The notes below the pieces were generated by a model, which was not told where the DNA came from, did not search any database, and saw nothing but the letters and a program-made list of their open reading frames with translations. This document shows positions 26,594 through 34,260 of a stretch of 43,200 nucleotides of DNA, in pieces. Source of the stretch: Pseudomonadota bacterium (GTDB taxonomy: Bacteria > Pseudomonadota > Gammaproteobacteria > Steroidobacterales > Woeseiaceae); assembly GCA_022563505.1 (NCBI GenBank), contig JADFNG010000011.1:1-43200 (forward strand), given 5' to 3'. The position numbers and the translations under genes are program-made. Each line of letters opens with the position of its first letter. The first letter of the stretch is position 1.

Positions 26594-26615
26594 TATATTA
26601 GAAAATACTAATATA
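26594..26615. promoter_or_regulatory. Putative ArsR/SqrR-type operator 1
   Basis: Perfect dyad TATATTAG-N6-CTAATATA between two divergent sulfur genes (25650-26513 minus and 26695-27648 plus). This is the clearest of five similar sites in the island. See also 27761, 27839, 40808 and 41515. Assigning it to the regulator at 41114 is inference from sequence similarity and gene content. Confidence 0.75.
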
Positions 26616-26694
26616 ATTCTGTTCCGCAAACAACCGATACGATAAGATTGCCGTCAGTGGCTGCCGCCATCATCTGCCAACCGCCGGATCCATC

Positions 26695-27648
26695 ATGCTT
26701 CGAACGTTACCGCCCTTGCTGATACTTGCACAAATTTTCGCGACCCCAGTGCGTGCCGATCAATTCATTGCTGACCAATACCCGAACTCAGTGCTTTACG
26801 CGAAGCCAATCGAGGTCATACCTGGCGTCTGGTCTGCCATTGGCGCCACCGCGCCGCCTGACTACGACAATGCCGGCCACAACAACAATCTCTCCTTCAT
26901 CGTCACAGGTGATGGCGTCATCGTCTTCAACAGCGGCGCCAGTTACCTGCTGGCAAAAGCGTTGCATGATGAAATCAGGAACATTACGGACCAGCCAGTG
27001 GCGCTTGTCGTCAACGAAAATGGCCAGGGGCATGCGATGCTGGGAAATGGATACTGGGTCGGACAAGGAGTGCCTGTCCTCGCGCACGAAGCCGCGGCTG
27101 AGGCATTTGAAGACGATGGCTACGGCTCGCTTGCGCGTCTGAAAGACTATGCAAAAGAGCAGTCTCTGGGGAGCACTGTTCAGGCACCTACCGAGGTGAT
27201 GACTGACACCCGCGTAATTGAGATGGGTGATTTTCGAATTGAGGTACGTTGGCTGGGAATTGCACATTCTCCGGGAGACCTTGTCATCTGGTTGCCGGAA
27301 CAACGCCTGGTGATTGCCGGCGACATGGCATTCCACGAGCGCCTGCTGCCCGTATTCGAAGATACGCAGACCCTTGAATGGCTACAAAGCTGGCAGCGGT
27401 TTGAAGATCTGGAAGCGCTGTATGTCATACCCGGGCATGGCCATCCAACCAACATGGCGCAAGTCAGACGTTACACGCGGGACTACCTGCTATTTGTTCG
27501 CGGCAAGGTGCAGGAACTTCTCGACGAAGGCGAAGACCTGCAGGCAGCCTACGAGATTGACCAGTCTGCCTATGCTCATTTACACACGTTCGATGAACTG
27601 GCGAAAAAGAATGCAGGCCGTATTTTCGAACAAATGGAATTTGAATAA
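26695..27648 (+). CDS. Exported MBL-fold protein lacking the first metal motif (SoxH-like)
   Basis: A 317-residue exported MBL-fold protein (signal peptide core TLPPLLILAQIFATPVRA). The fold marks are HNNNLSFIVTGDGVIVFNSG, the third-motif GIAHSPGDLVIWLP, the Asp in VIAGDMAF and the last His in PGHGHPT. However, the first motif, normally HxHxDH, reads NENGQGH (107-113), so the two Zn1 His ligands are Asn and Gln. The overall layout resembles SoxH-type proteins near sox genes. It may have altered metal content or activity. It sits under operator 1, divergent from the persulfide dioxygenase operon and followed by the YeeE-type permease genes. Confidence 0.8.
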   Translation: MLRTLPPLLILAQIFATPVRADQFIADQYPNSVLYAKPIEVIPGVWSAIGATAPPDYDNAGHNNNLSFIVTGDGVIVFNSGASYLLAKALHDEIRNITDQPVALVVNENGQGHAMLGNGYWVGQGVPVLAHEAAAEAFEDDGYGSLARLKDYAKEQSLGSTVQAPTEVMTDTRVIEMGDFRIEVRWLGIAHSPGDLVIWLPEQRLVIAGDMAFHERLLPVFEDTQTLEWLQSWQRFEDLEALYVIPGHGHPTNMAQVRRYTRDYLLFVRGKVQELLDEGEDLQAAYEIDQSAYAHLHTFDELAKKNAGRIFEQMEFE

Positions 27649-27760
27649 TACGCTGTCTTGCACGGCATGGACCGTCAAGCCAGATCCTCGCAGGCCGGCC
27701 TCTACGGCCGTCGCTGTCTCCTCGAAAGCCAGCGTTGAGTGATGCTGGTCTCAGTCTCTT

Positions 27761-27783
27761 TAGCATAGAATTTTCTAACATAA
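27761..27783. promoter_or_regulatory. Putative operator 2 (weaker)
   Basis: TAGCATAG-N6-CTAACATA upstream of the YeeE-type permease genes. The right half matches the site at 40808; the left half keeps TA and TAG only. One of two candidates in this 243-base gap. Confidence 0.5.
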
Positions 27784-27838
27784 CCTACGCTGCAATGGCA
27801 TTGCTTGCTGCGTCGCAGCACGAAATTTAGCTTTACGT

Positions 27839-27861
27839 TATATATGAGAATGCTAATATAA
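27839..27861. promoter_or_regulatory. Putative operator 3
   Basis: TATATATG-N6-CTAATATA, 31 bases upstream of the permease start at 27892. The right half is identical to that of operator 1. The left half differs at two positions or would need a four-base spacer. Confidence 0.55.
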
Positions 27862-27891
27862 GATGCACAGCATTTATCAGGGGAATTTCAG

Positions 27892-28428
27892 ATGCAAAAC
27901 GAACCGATTCTATCCTGGAAAGTCGCAGGATTGCTTTTGGGGCTGGTGCTTATCACCGCAACAGCACTCGTCAAACCCGTCGGCGTTTCAACCCAATACG
28001 TCGTGGCCAATGCCGTCGTTCTACACAGCGCCGCGCCCAATCTGGCGGAATCCAATGAGTATCTCGCCAAATACGGAGAAAAGAATGACTGGGGCGTCGG
28101 CTACGGCTGGATGTTTGTCGTCGGCATGTTCCTTGGCGGCTGGCTGTCCGCATTCATTACGAAACGTGTGCGCCAGCGCGAAACCCCGGCGCTGCCGCCC
28201 ATGTGGAAAGCTCAATTTGGTGCTTCTTCCCCGCGACGCATGATGCACGCCTTCATCGGCGGTGCGTTATTGCTGTTCGGCTCGCGCCTCGCCGGCGGCT
28301 GCACCAGCGGCCACATGATGAGTGGCATCTCACAACTCACCATCGGCTCTTTCGTCTTCGGCATTTCTATTTTCGTGTCGGGCATCATCACTGCCCGCAT
28401 GCTTTACAAAAAGAGGACCGCAGCATGA
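27892..28428 (+). CDS. YeeE/YedE family sulfur permease subunit, half 1
   Basis: A 178-residue inner-membrane protein with about four to five segments. It belongs to the YeeE/YedE (sulf_transp) family, whose full-size member TsuA takes up thiosulfate. It carries the conserved Cys motif GGCTSGHMMSG at about 141-151 and a GWMFVVGMFLGGWLSA segment. As the protein is half-size it probably pairs with the next gene's product, as do PmpA and PmpB. The GGGG ribosome binding site lies eight bases upstream of ATG 27892. Its stop overlaps the start of the second subunit as ATGA. Substrate (thiosulfate or another sulfur anion) is inferred from context. Confidence 0.88.
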   Translation: MQNEPILSWKVAGLLLGLVLITATALVKPVGVSTQYVVANAVVLHSAAPNLAESNEYLAKYGEKNDWGVGYGWMFVVGMFLGGWLSAFITKRVRQRETPALPPMWKAQFGASSPRRMMHAFIGGALLLFGSRLAGGCTSGHMMSGISQLTIGSFVFGISIFVSGIITARMLYKKRTAA

Positions 28429-28952
28429 ATCTCCTCATACTCGGACTCATTCTCGGCATGGCATTCGGCGCCATCCTGCAACTCGGCGGCGCATCCAGCT
28501 ACCACAAGATCGTCGGCACCCTGCTGCTGAAAGACATGGCCGTCATCAAACTCATTCTCATGGGAATTGCTATCGCCACCGTCGGTATCTATGCGCTCGA
28601 CCTCGTCGACATGGCTAACATGAGCATCAAACCGACCTACGTCGTCGGTATCGCCGTCGCCGGATTGATCTTCGGTGTTGGTTTCGCGGTCGCAGGTTAC
28701 TGTCCCGGCACTTGTATTGTTGCCGCCGCGGAAGGAAAGACCGATGCGGTAGTTACCATTGCAGGCGGATTGGCCGGCACATTGATTTATTCGCTGGTAT
28801 ACCCGGCGATGAAAGGACTGATTGGCATTACCAATTACGGCGAGGTCACCATTCCGAGTGCGTTGGGTGTTACGGGCTTGTGGGTCGCGATCCCGTTCAG
28901 TGCGGTATTGTTACTGCTGGTATTCAAGGTGTTGAAAGACCGGTACGAGTGA
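28425..28952 (+). CDS. YeeE/YedE family sulfur permease subunit, half 2
   Basis: A 175-residue inner-membrane protein with four to five segments and the second-half Cys motif GYCPGTCIVAAAEGK at about 95-109. It starts at ATG 28425, overlapping the stop of half 1 by four bases, with GAGGA upstream; the frame is open much further upstream only as a shadow of half 1. Together the two form one complete YeeE-like transporter. Split two-gene forms are common next to BigR/Sox-type genes. The transcript likely ends soon after 28952, where the ykvI-type gene converges. Confidence 0.88.
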   Translation: MNLLILGLILGMAFGAILQLGGASSYHKIVGTLLLKDMAVIKLILMGIAIATVGIYALDLVDMANMSIKPTYVVGIAVAGLIFGVGFAVAGYCPGTCIVAAAEGKTDAVVTIAGGLAGTLIYSLVYPAMKGLIGITNYGEVTIPSALGVTGLWVAIPFSAVLLLLVFKVLKDRYE

Positions 28953-29146
28953 TCCCCCACCACCGTCGGAGCGGCTTCATTGGCTTCGGATCCGCTGCCG
29001 AAGAAACTGACGGCTGGCATTTCAGCGGGCAACCAATCGCGAGTCAGCCGGTTGGCCAGCGCCAACCTGTCCGCTGTCGCCAGGGGTGGTAACGCATACG
29101 TCAGCCTGGCCAGATTGCTAGCGCCGACTTCTTCGCCATGGAGACT
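28953..29146. other. Gap between convergent genes; open frame after ykvI stop
   Basis: 194 bases with no clear gene. On the minus strand the frame of the upstream ykvI-type gene stays open past its TAA stop and reads in a protein-like way (SLHGEEVGASNLARLTYALP, then PLATADRLALANRLT) until it runs antisense into the permease gene. It has no good start codon and may be a remnant or chance. No clear terminator is seen. Confidence 0.25.
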
Positions 29147-30250
29147 TTAGCCGCCGCTGTTTTTCAGTATTTTTGGAAGACCGATGACCACGAGGGGAAG
29201 GGCGTAAACCGCGAAAAATCCCCACGCAATTGTTCCATAGCCTTGCGCAATCAGTGTCGTGATGCCGACCAGTGACAAGAGTGAACTGACGGTAACCGCG
29301 GACACGGCAATGATCGCATGCGTTGATCTGCTCAGTGTCGTGCCATGCCGCTCAGTCAAATAGGCGTCCAGGCGATCATTGATCCCCTGCAACATGCCGG
29401 CACCGGTTTCTATGAACGTGCCGAACAGCATGACGGAATAAATTATCAGCAGCACGCCGGTGCCAAGCTTGATCATCGACCAGTAGATCGGAATCGACTC
29501 TTGCAATATGTCGGGATAATACGCCTGGAAAGTGATGTGAAATATAAGCCCGGGTACAAGCGCGATGACGGCTGCGATAACACCCGATACCAGCGCCTCA
29601 CGCCGGGTTTCAAATCCTCGCACGATGTACAACAGCACCGGTATTGCGGCGATGTTGTAGGCGCCGTATTTGAAGCCGCTTTTGGCCCAGCCGGATACGA
29701 TTTCGCCCTCCCCGATAACTCGCAAGATGACGTCACCTGACTGCGAGAACACGACAACGAAATAGGTGACGAAAACAACGTAGAGAAACAACGACCAGAA
29801 AGTGAGTACCTTCGCAATGAGTTCTCGGCCGAAGAAAGTCAGAATTCCGACCAGAACCAGCATCCCGGCAAGACCCAAAAAATACGGGATGTGCAGATGA
29901 TCGCGCAGAATATTGCCGGCGGCAGATGCCAGTACAGCCAATACCAGCACAAAGAAGAGAATCATGATGACTTCGTAGGCAATCCAGCCGCGGCCCAGAA
30001 GCAGTTTGAAAAAATTGCGGTAATCGTAAACGTGATTCATGCGTGAGAATTCGAACGTCAGGCTTATCACCAACGCGATAAGCAAAAAAGCCACGCCCAT
30101 TCCCATGGCGCCACCCAGAAATCCAAAATTCGTAAAATACTCGACGGTTTCCCGACCCGTGCCATAACCACCACCGACCATTACGGATTGTACGACGGCA
30201 CCGGGAACAATATAAACTCGAAACCAACGGGAGGAAAACGGGTTCCTCAT
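29147..30250 (-). CDS. YkvI-like membrane transporter
   Basis: A 367-residue inner-membrane protein with about ten segments, similar to the YkvI family (COG3949), distantly related to amino-acid/sodium symporters of the LeuT superfamily. The N-terminus has VQSVMVGGGYGTGRETVEYF, a characteristic glycine-rich first-helix break. It is the third gene of the dgcN-dgcA-ykvI operon, 38 bases after dgcA. That context suggests uptake of D-glutamate or another D-amino acid, which is inference. The start is ATG 30250 with only a weak ribosome binding site. Confidence 0.82.
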   Translation of the reverse strand: MRNPFSSRWFRVYIVPGAVVQSVMVGGGYGTGRETVEYFTNFGFLGGAMGMGVAFLLIALVISLTFEFSRMNHVYDYRNFFKLLLGRGWIAYEVIMILFFVLVLAVLASAAGNILRDHLHIPYFLGLAGMLVLVGILTFFGRELIAKVLTFWSLFLYVVFVTYFVVVFSQSGDVILRVIGEGEIVSGWAKSGFKYGAYNIAAIPVLLYIVRGFETRREALVSGVIAAVIALVPGLIFHITFQAYYPDILQESIPIYWSMIKLGTGVLLIIYSVMLFGTFIETGAGMLQGINDRLDAYLTERHGTTLSRSTHAIIAVSAVTVSSLLSLVGITTLIAQGYGTIAWGFFAVYALPLVVIGLPKILKNSGG

Positions 30251-30288
30251 TGGGTCATTACTCTAAAACTCCTCTTCCACTTTGATGT

Positions 30289-31266
30289 TCAACCCCAGAA
30301 TGAAGAGTCAAAAACCTGAACCTGTGCATCCCGGTATTCAAGACCGCCCAGGTGATCGTTCTTCAGCAGCAACGGACCATCGATATCGACGAAATCGCAA
30401 AGCTGTGCAATAACGAATGATGGCGCCATGCTGATTGACGTGCCAACCATGTTGCCCACCATGAGTTGACAGCCTTTTTCTTTCGCCGCATACACAAGTC
30501 GCAACGCTTCGGTCAATCCCCCGGTCTTGTCCAGTTTGATATTGATCATGTCGTAACGGCTGCTGGCGAGATCGAGCTCGCTCGTATCCAGGCAGGACTC
30601 ATCGGCGGCCAGGATAATGGGAGAATCGAACCCTTCAAGCTGCGCGTCATCACCTCGCGGCAGAGGTTGCTCCAGCATGCTGATATCCAGCGTCACGAAG
30701 TGCGGCAGCACTTCCTGCAATCGGTCAAAACTCCAGGCCTGGTTCGCATCCACCACCAGTTTGGCGTCCGGGCGCGCAGCCCGGATCGCTTGCAGACGCT
30801 CCACCGGCCGATCATCGCTTAATTTGATTTTCAATACGGGGTATCGGCCGGCCGCCTTCGCGTTGGCAGCCATTTCTTCCGGCGTGTCCTCAAGTCCGAT
30901 CGTAAAGACGGTTGTCACCGGTTTCGGTTCAATGCCAGTAAGCTCCCAGATACTCTTGCCCGACTGCTTCGCCTCCAGATCCCACAACGCACAGTCGATG
31001 GCGTTGCGCGCACCACCGCTGGGCAGTAATTGCAACAGATCCTCGCGGGAGATGCCTTGTCGCACGCTATCGGCGACCTCATGAATTTGAGCCATCATCG
31101 ACTCGACGGTCTCGCCCGTGTAGAAAACACCCTGTCCCTCGCCACGGCCGTAAAATCCATCTGCCTCAACCTGAATGACAACGCTGCGCGATGAGCGCCA
31201 TTCCTGTCCGCTAATACGGAACGGTTGCTTTAGATCCCATTCCTCAATATGTGCACAAAATTTCAA
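30289..31266 (-). CDS. dgcA: N-acetyl-D-glutamate racemase (enolase superfamily)
   Basis: A 325-residue enolase-superfamily enzyme (mandelate racemase / dipeptide epimerase branch). Catalytic residues are visible: KIK lysine pair (LKIKLS, about 146-148), metal ligands in VVDANQAW and EQPL and the DES motif AADESC, and a second lysine in NIKLDKTGG. Paired with a DgcN-like gene, this type converts N-acetyl-D-glutamate to the L form in D-glutamate catabolism. Without that context it could be a dipeptide epimerase. The start is TTG 31266, with GAGAGGA eight bases upstream, 11 bases after the dgcN stop. Confidence 0.85.
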   Translation of the reverse strand: MKFCAHIEEWDLKQPFRISGQEWRSSRSVVIQVEADGFYGRGEGQGVFYTGETVESMMAQIHEVADSVRQGISREDLLQLLPSGGARNAIDCALWDLEAKQSGKSIWELTGIEPKPVTTVFTIGLEDTPEEMAANAKAAGRYPVLKIKLSDDRPVERLQAIRAARPDAKLVVDANQAWSFDRLQEVLPHFVTLDISMLEQPLPRGDDAQLEGFDSPIILAADESCLDTSELDLASSRYDMINIKLDKTGGLTEALRLVYAAKEKGCQLMVGNMVGTSISMAPSFVIAQLCDFVDIDGPLLLKNDHLGGLEYRDAQVQVFDSSFWG

Positions 31267-31277
31267 TGTCTGTCCTC

Positions 31278-32303
31278 TCAGAATGTGTCTCTAATGTTTT
31301 CGGCAATAACCTGTGATCCATCAACCATCGGGTCGCTGCAAGGCAGTTCCATCTCCCGCGACAGATCAGCGAGATATTGAGCGCGCTCGTCCACCGGCAG
31401 CTTCGAGGTGTTGATGCTCAGACCCGCAATACGGACATCGGGATTCGTTAGTAGCGCCATGCGTAAATTCGCCTCCATGCACTCACTCAACGACGGTATT
31501 GAATAATCAGGCCAGCCCAGTATTTGAGTCAGCGTGGCTTCGTGGCAAATAACCAGTGCATCCGCTTGCGATCCGTGCATCAGACCGAGGCTGACAGCCG
31601 CATAACCGGGATTAAACAACGAGCCCTGTCCCTCGATAACGTCCCAGTGATCGTTGTCATTATCCGGCGAGAGCATTTCCGCCGCACCGGAGATGAAATC
31701 CACAACTACCGCATCGACGGCAATCCCGGTCCCGGCGATCATGATGCCCGTCTGCCCCGTCGCTCGAAACGTCGCTTTGACCCCCAGTCCCGACAACGTC
31801 CGTGTCAAAGCCAGGGCTGAATATTTCTTGCCAACCGCGCAGTCGGTACCGACCATTAACACCCGCTTGCCGGACCGTTTTTTGCCAGTGCCAACAGGAA
31901 TACCAGCGGGTGGCACGCGAATATCTATCAGTCGGGAGCCCGACCGCTTTGCCGCCACGGCGAACTCAGGAATATCGACGAGTCTGGAATGCAGCCCCGA
32001 CACGATATCGATGCCTGCCTCGATCGCCTCCATGACAACCGGAAACCAGTGCACGGGTAATTGCCCGCCAATGGGCGTGATGCCGATAATGAAACTCCTG
32101 ACACCTTTTTCAACCGCTTGTGCCAACGACAATTCAGGAACCCCGATATCGATAGTGCCGCCAGGAAGCCGCATCTGACCCGCCACCCGGTCAGGACACC
32201 AGTCCACGATTCCCCGACCCGTCTTGCTGTAAGACTCGTCGTCGATGTCACCGTTGAATATCAGGTACGGTGCTTCGAGCTTTACGGTTTTTTGCAGGGT
32301 CAA
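31278..32303 (-). CDS. dgcN: D-glutamate N-acetyltransferase (DUF1611 family)
   Basis: A 341-residue protein of the DUF1611 family. DgcN acetylates D-glutamate with acetyl-CoA so that DgcA can racemise it; the product, N-acetyl-L-glutamate, is then deacetylated. The P-loop-like VGTDCAVGKKYSALAL at about 155-170, the N-terminal YLIFNGDIDDESYSKTGRG and the closing SLNPGYAAVSLG-like FNPGYAAVSLGLMHG block fit the family. The start is not certain: no ATG exists near the N-terminus. TTG 32303 gives the usual length with GGAG 11 bases upstream; TTG 32354 is an alternative without a binding site. First gene of the operon. Confidence 0.85.
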   Translation of the reverse strand: MTLQKTVKLEAPYLIFNGDIDDESYSKTGRGIVDWCPDRVAGQMRLPGGTIDIGVPELSLAQAVEKGVRSFIIGITPIGGQLPVHWFPVVMEAIEAGIDIVSGLHSRLVDIPEFAVAAKRSGSRLIDIRVPPAGIPVGTGKKRSGKRVLMVGTDCAVGKKYSALALTRTLSGLGVKATFRATGQTGIMIAGTGIAVDAVVVDFISGAAEMLSPDNDNDHWDVIEGQGSLFNPGYAAVSLGLMHGSQADALVICHEATLTQILGWPDYSIPSLSECMEANLRMALLTNPDVRIAGLSINTSKLPVDERAQYLADLSREMELPCSDPMVDGSQVIAENIRDTF

Positions 32304-32466
32304 TTTAGCCCGGTCTCCGATCGATCTGTCGAACGGCAACTCTATCAGAATCAATTGCTGGCAGGGATAATCACAGTAGCGAACCCATCTTGACCATCAG
32401 GCAATTATGTCGACCCGCCGAAGCATGACTCTGATACGCTGCGACACTTGAAAGCGCTGACATGAA

Positions 32467-33759
32467 ATGGCCCAACTAACCTACCCACAATATGAACGGC
32501 AATGCGGCTGGAATGCCCTGCTGCCGCCGCGCGATGATGTGCGCTCGCTAACGACGGATGTCGAGTGCGACGTGGTAATCATCGGTGCCGGCTATACCGG
32601 CATTGCGGCAGCCCGCCGCTGGGCTGAGGTCGCGCCCGACGATGAGATTGTCATTATTGACTCGAGTCAACTTGGCGAAGGCAGCTCCGGCCGAAACTCT
32701 GGATTTCTGCTCGACGTCGTATTCGCAAGCGATGCGGATTCGGCACAGCTGCCACGGTTGATGGAGTGCAATCAACTGATCGGCATGGCAATGAAAGACC
32801 TCTGTGATTCCGTGCACGACGCCGCTATCGACTGTGATCTTGAACGAACCGGAACATATCGGGCGGCCGCAGGCAATGCCGGCTTACAAGCACTGCGACG
32901 ATATCGTGAATTTTTGCAACTGGCAGATTTGCCTTACGAGGAATTGGATCGGCAGGCACTCCAGGAAAAACTGGGAACGGCTTTCTATAAGGAGGGCATT
33001 TACTCGCCGCACTGTTCCATGGTGCAGCCAGCGGCATTAATTCGCGGGCTCGCAGCTGCATTGCCAACGTCGATTGCCCTTTTCGAGGATTCCCCCGCGC
33101 TCAGTCTTGATAGGACGATCGATGGCTGGAAGATTCGAACGCCCAACGGGTCGTTGACGAGCCGCAAAGCCATTCTCGCAAACAATGCCTTCAGCAAGAA
33201 CCTGGGTATCGGCGGATCGCGACTGACAGTGATCTATACCTACGCGGGCATTACTGAAGTGCTCTCGGACAAGTTGCTCGAATCGCTCGGCTCAGAAAAC
33301 CAATGGGGCATCTTGCCCACTCATCGACTCGGCAGCACATTCAGGCGAACGCACGATGGGCGTCTGTTGGTTCGATCCCACTATGGATACGAGCGAGAAA
33401 GCGACAATGCCAAAATTGGCGAGATACTCCTGCAACGCCTGCGAGCAAGATTTCCACAACTCAAACAAATCGAGCTGCAAAGCGTCTGGTCCGGTGCAAC
33501 CGGACTGACCTTTAACGGTGCGCCACTATGGGGTGAGGCGAAACCCGGGCTGTGGATATCGTCCGGTTGCAACGGCGGTGGTGTCATCAAAGGGACGTTA
33601 TTCGGTTCATTGCTGGCCGAACGAGCAAACGGACGTGACACTCCGGACGTCAATGCATTGTTTGGTGCCGCTAGCTGGATGCCTCCGGAGCCGCTGCGAA
33701 AGATTGGCTTTAAGATTGTTTCCGGTATCGAGAAATATCAGGGGCGCGCGGAAATATGA
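32467..33759 (+). CDS. FAD-dependent amine/D-amino-acid oxidoreductase (DAO family)
   Basis: A 430-residue flavoprotein of the DAO (GlpO/DadA-like) family, cytoplasmic or membrane-associated. The FAD-binding Rossmann motif VIIGAGYTGIAAARRW is at about 37-52, and GEGSSGRNSGFLL at about 73-85 matches the second flavin motif. C-terminal GLWISSGCNGGGVIKGTLFG is the conserved closing motif. Substrate could be D-amino acids, N-methyl amino acids or polyamine derivatives. Divergent transcription from dgcN (112-base gap) suggests a shared role in D-amino-acid use, which is inference. Confidence 0.85.
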   Translation: MAQLTYPQYERQCGWNALLPPRDDVRSLTTDVECDVVIIGAGYTGIAAARRWAEVAPDDEIVIIDSSQLGEGSSGRNSGFLLDVVFASDADSAQLPRLMECNQLIGMAMKDLCDSVHDAAIDCDLERTGTYRAAAGNAGLQALRRYREFLQLADLPYEELDRQALQEKLGTAFYKEGIYSPHCSMVQPAALIRGLAAALPTSIALFEDSPALSLDRTIDGWKIRTPNGSLTSRKAILANNAFSKNLGIGGSRLTVIYTYAGITEVLSDKLLESLGSENQWGILPTHRLGSTFRRTHDGRLLVRSHYGYERESDNAKIGEILLQRLRARFPQLKQIELQSVWSGATGLTFNGAPLWGEAKPGLWISSGCNGGGVIKGTLFGSLLAERANGRDTPDVNALFGAASWMPPEPLRKIGFKIVSGIEKYQGRAEI

Positions 33760-33802
33760 TGGCGAGCGGCCTTTTGTAACAGGTTATGACAGCGTGACAC
33801 GG

Positions 33803-34231
33803 TCAGGGTTTCACCAGCGTAAAACCCTCTGCCACACTTTCGATGATCTTCGCCACACCCGACCGTACGGGTCGGGCATACGGACTGACGTCCGGCCGCT
33901 GCCCGGTTTTTCGCTCCATGCTATCCAGTGTATTGTCACAGATATAAAATCGCACACCGTTGTCGATCATGCTTGCAATGCGTGCATCGTATTTACCGTC
34001 TTTGAACAGGAGTCGTACACCCGGGCCGAAGGTAACGATCTCAATATCGATAAAATCGGGACCGCCGTAATGCTCTATCAGATTATTGGCGACGTCGAGA
34101 ACGGACGATTCATGCTCCTGGTCACTTAGCTGGAGAACGACATGGACATCGGCGAAAGGTTTCTCATCCGCTCCTTCTTGCGCCCGGCTCAGGCTCATCG
34201 CTGCAAAGGCAAACGCCGCGATCAGCCACAA
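33803..34231 (-). CDS. Exported DsrE-family protein at the end of the sox operon
   Basis: A 142-residue DsrE/DsrF-like protein with a likely signal peptide (hydrophobic LWLIAAFAFAAMSLSRAQ). The domain has VHVVLQLSDQEHESSVLDVANNLIEHYG and FYICDNTL, the latter holding the probable active Cys, as in sulfur-relay DsrE proteins. It is 29 bases after soxB, so it likely belongs to the sox operon and may bind or transfer sulfane sulfur in the periplasm. No ATG or GTG start exists: TTG 34231 is used but it cuts the positively charged start. Residues KINLRSG just upstream are in frame and follow an AAGGAAAA site. Confidence 0.78.
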   Translation of the reverse strand: MWLIAAFAFAAMSLSRAQEGADEKPFADVHVVLQLSDQEHESSVLDVANNLIEHYGGPDFIDIEIVTFGPGVRLLFKDGKYDARIASMIDNGVRFYICDNTLDSMERKTGQRPDVSPYARPVRSGVAKIIESVAEGFTLVKP

Positions 34232-34260
34232 AGTCAGTCCGGAACGGAGGTTTATTTTCC

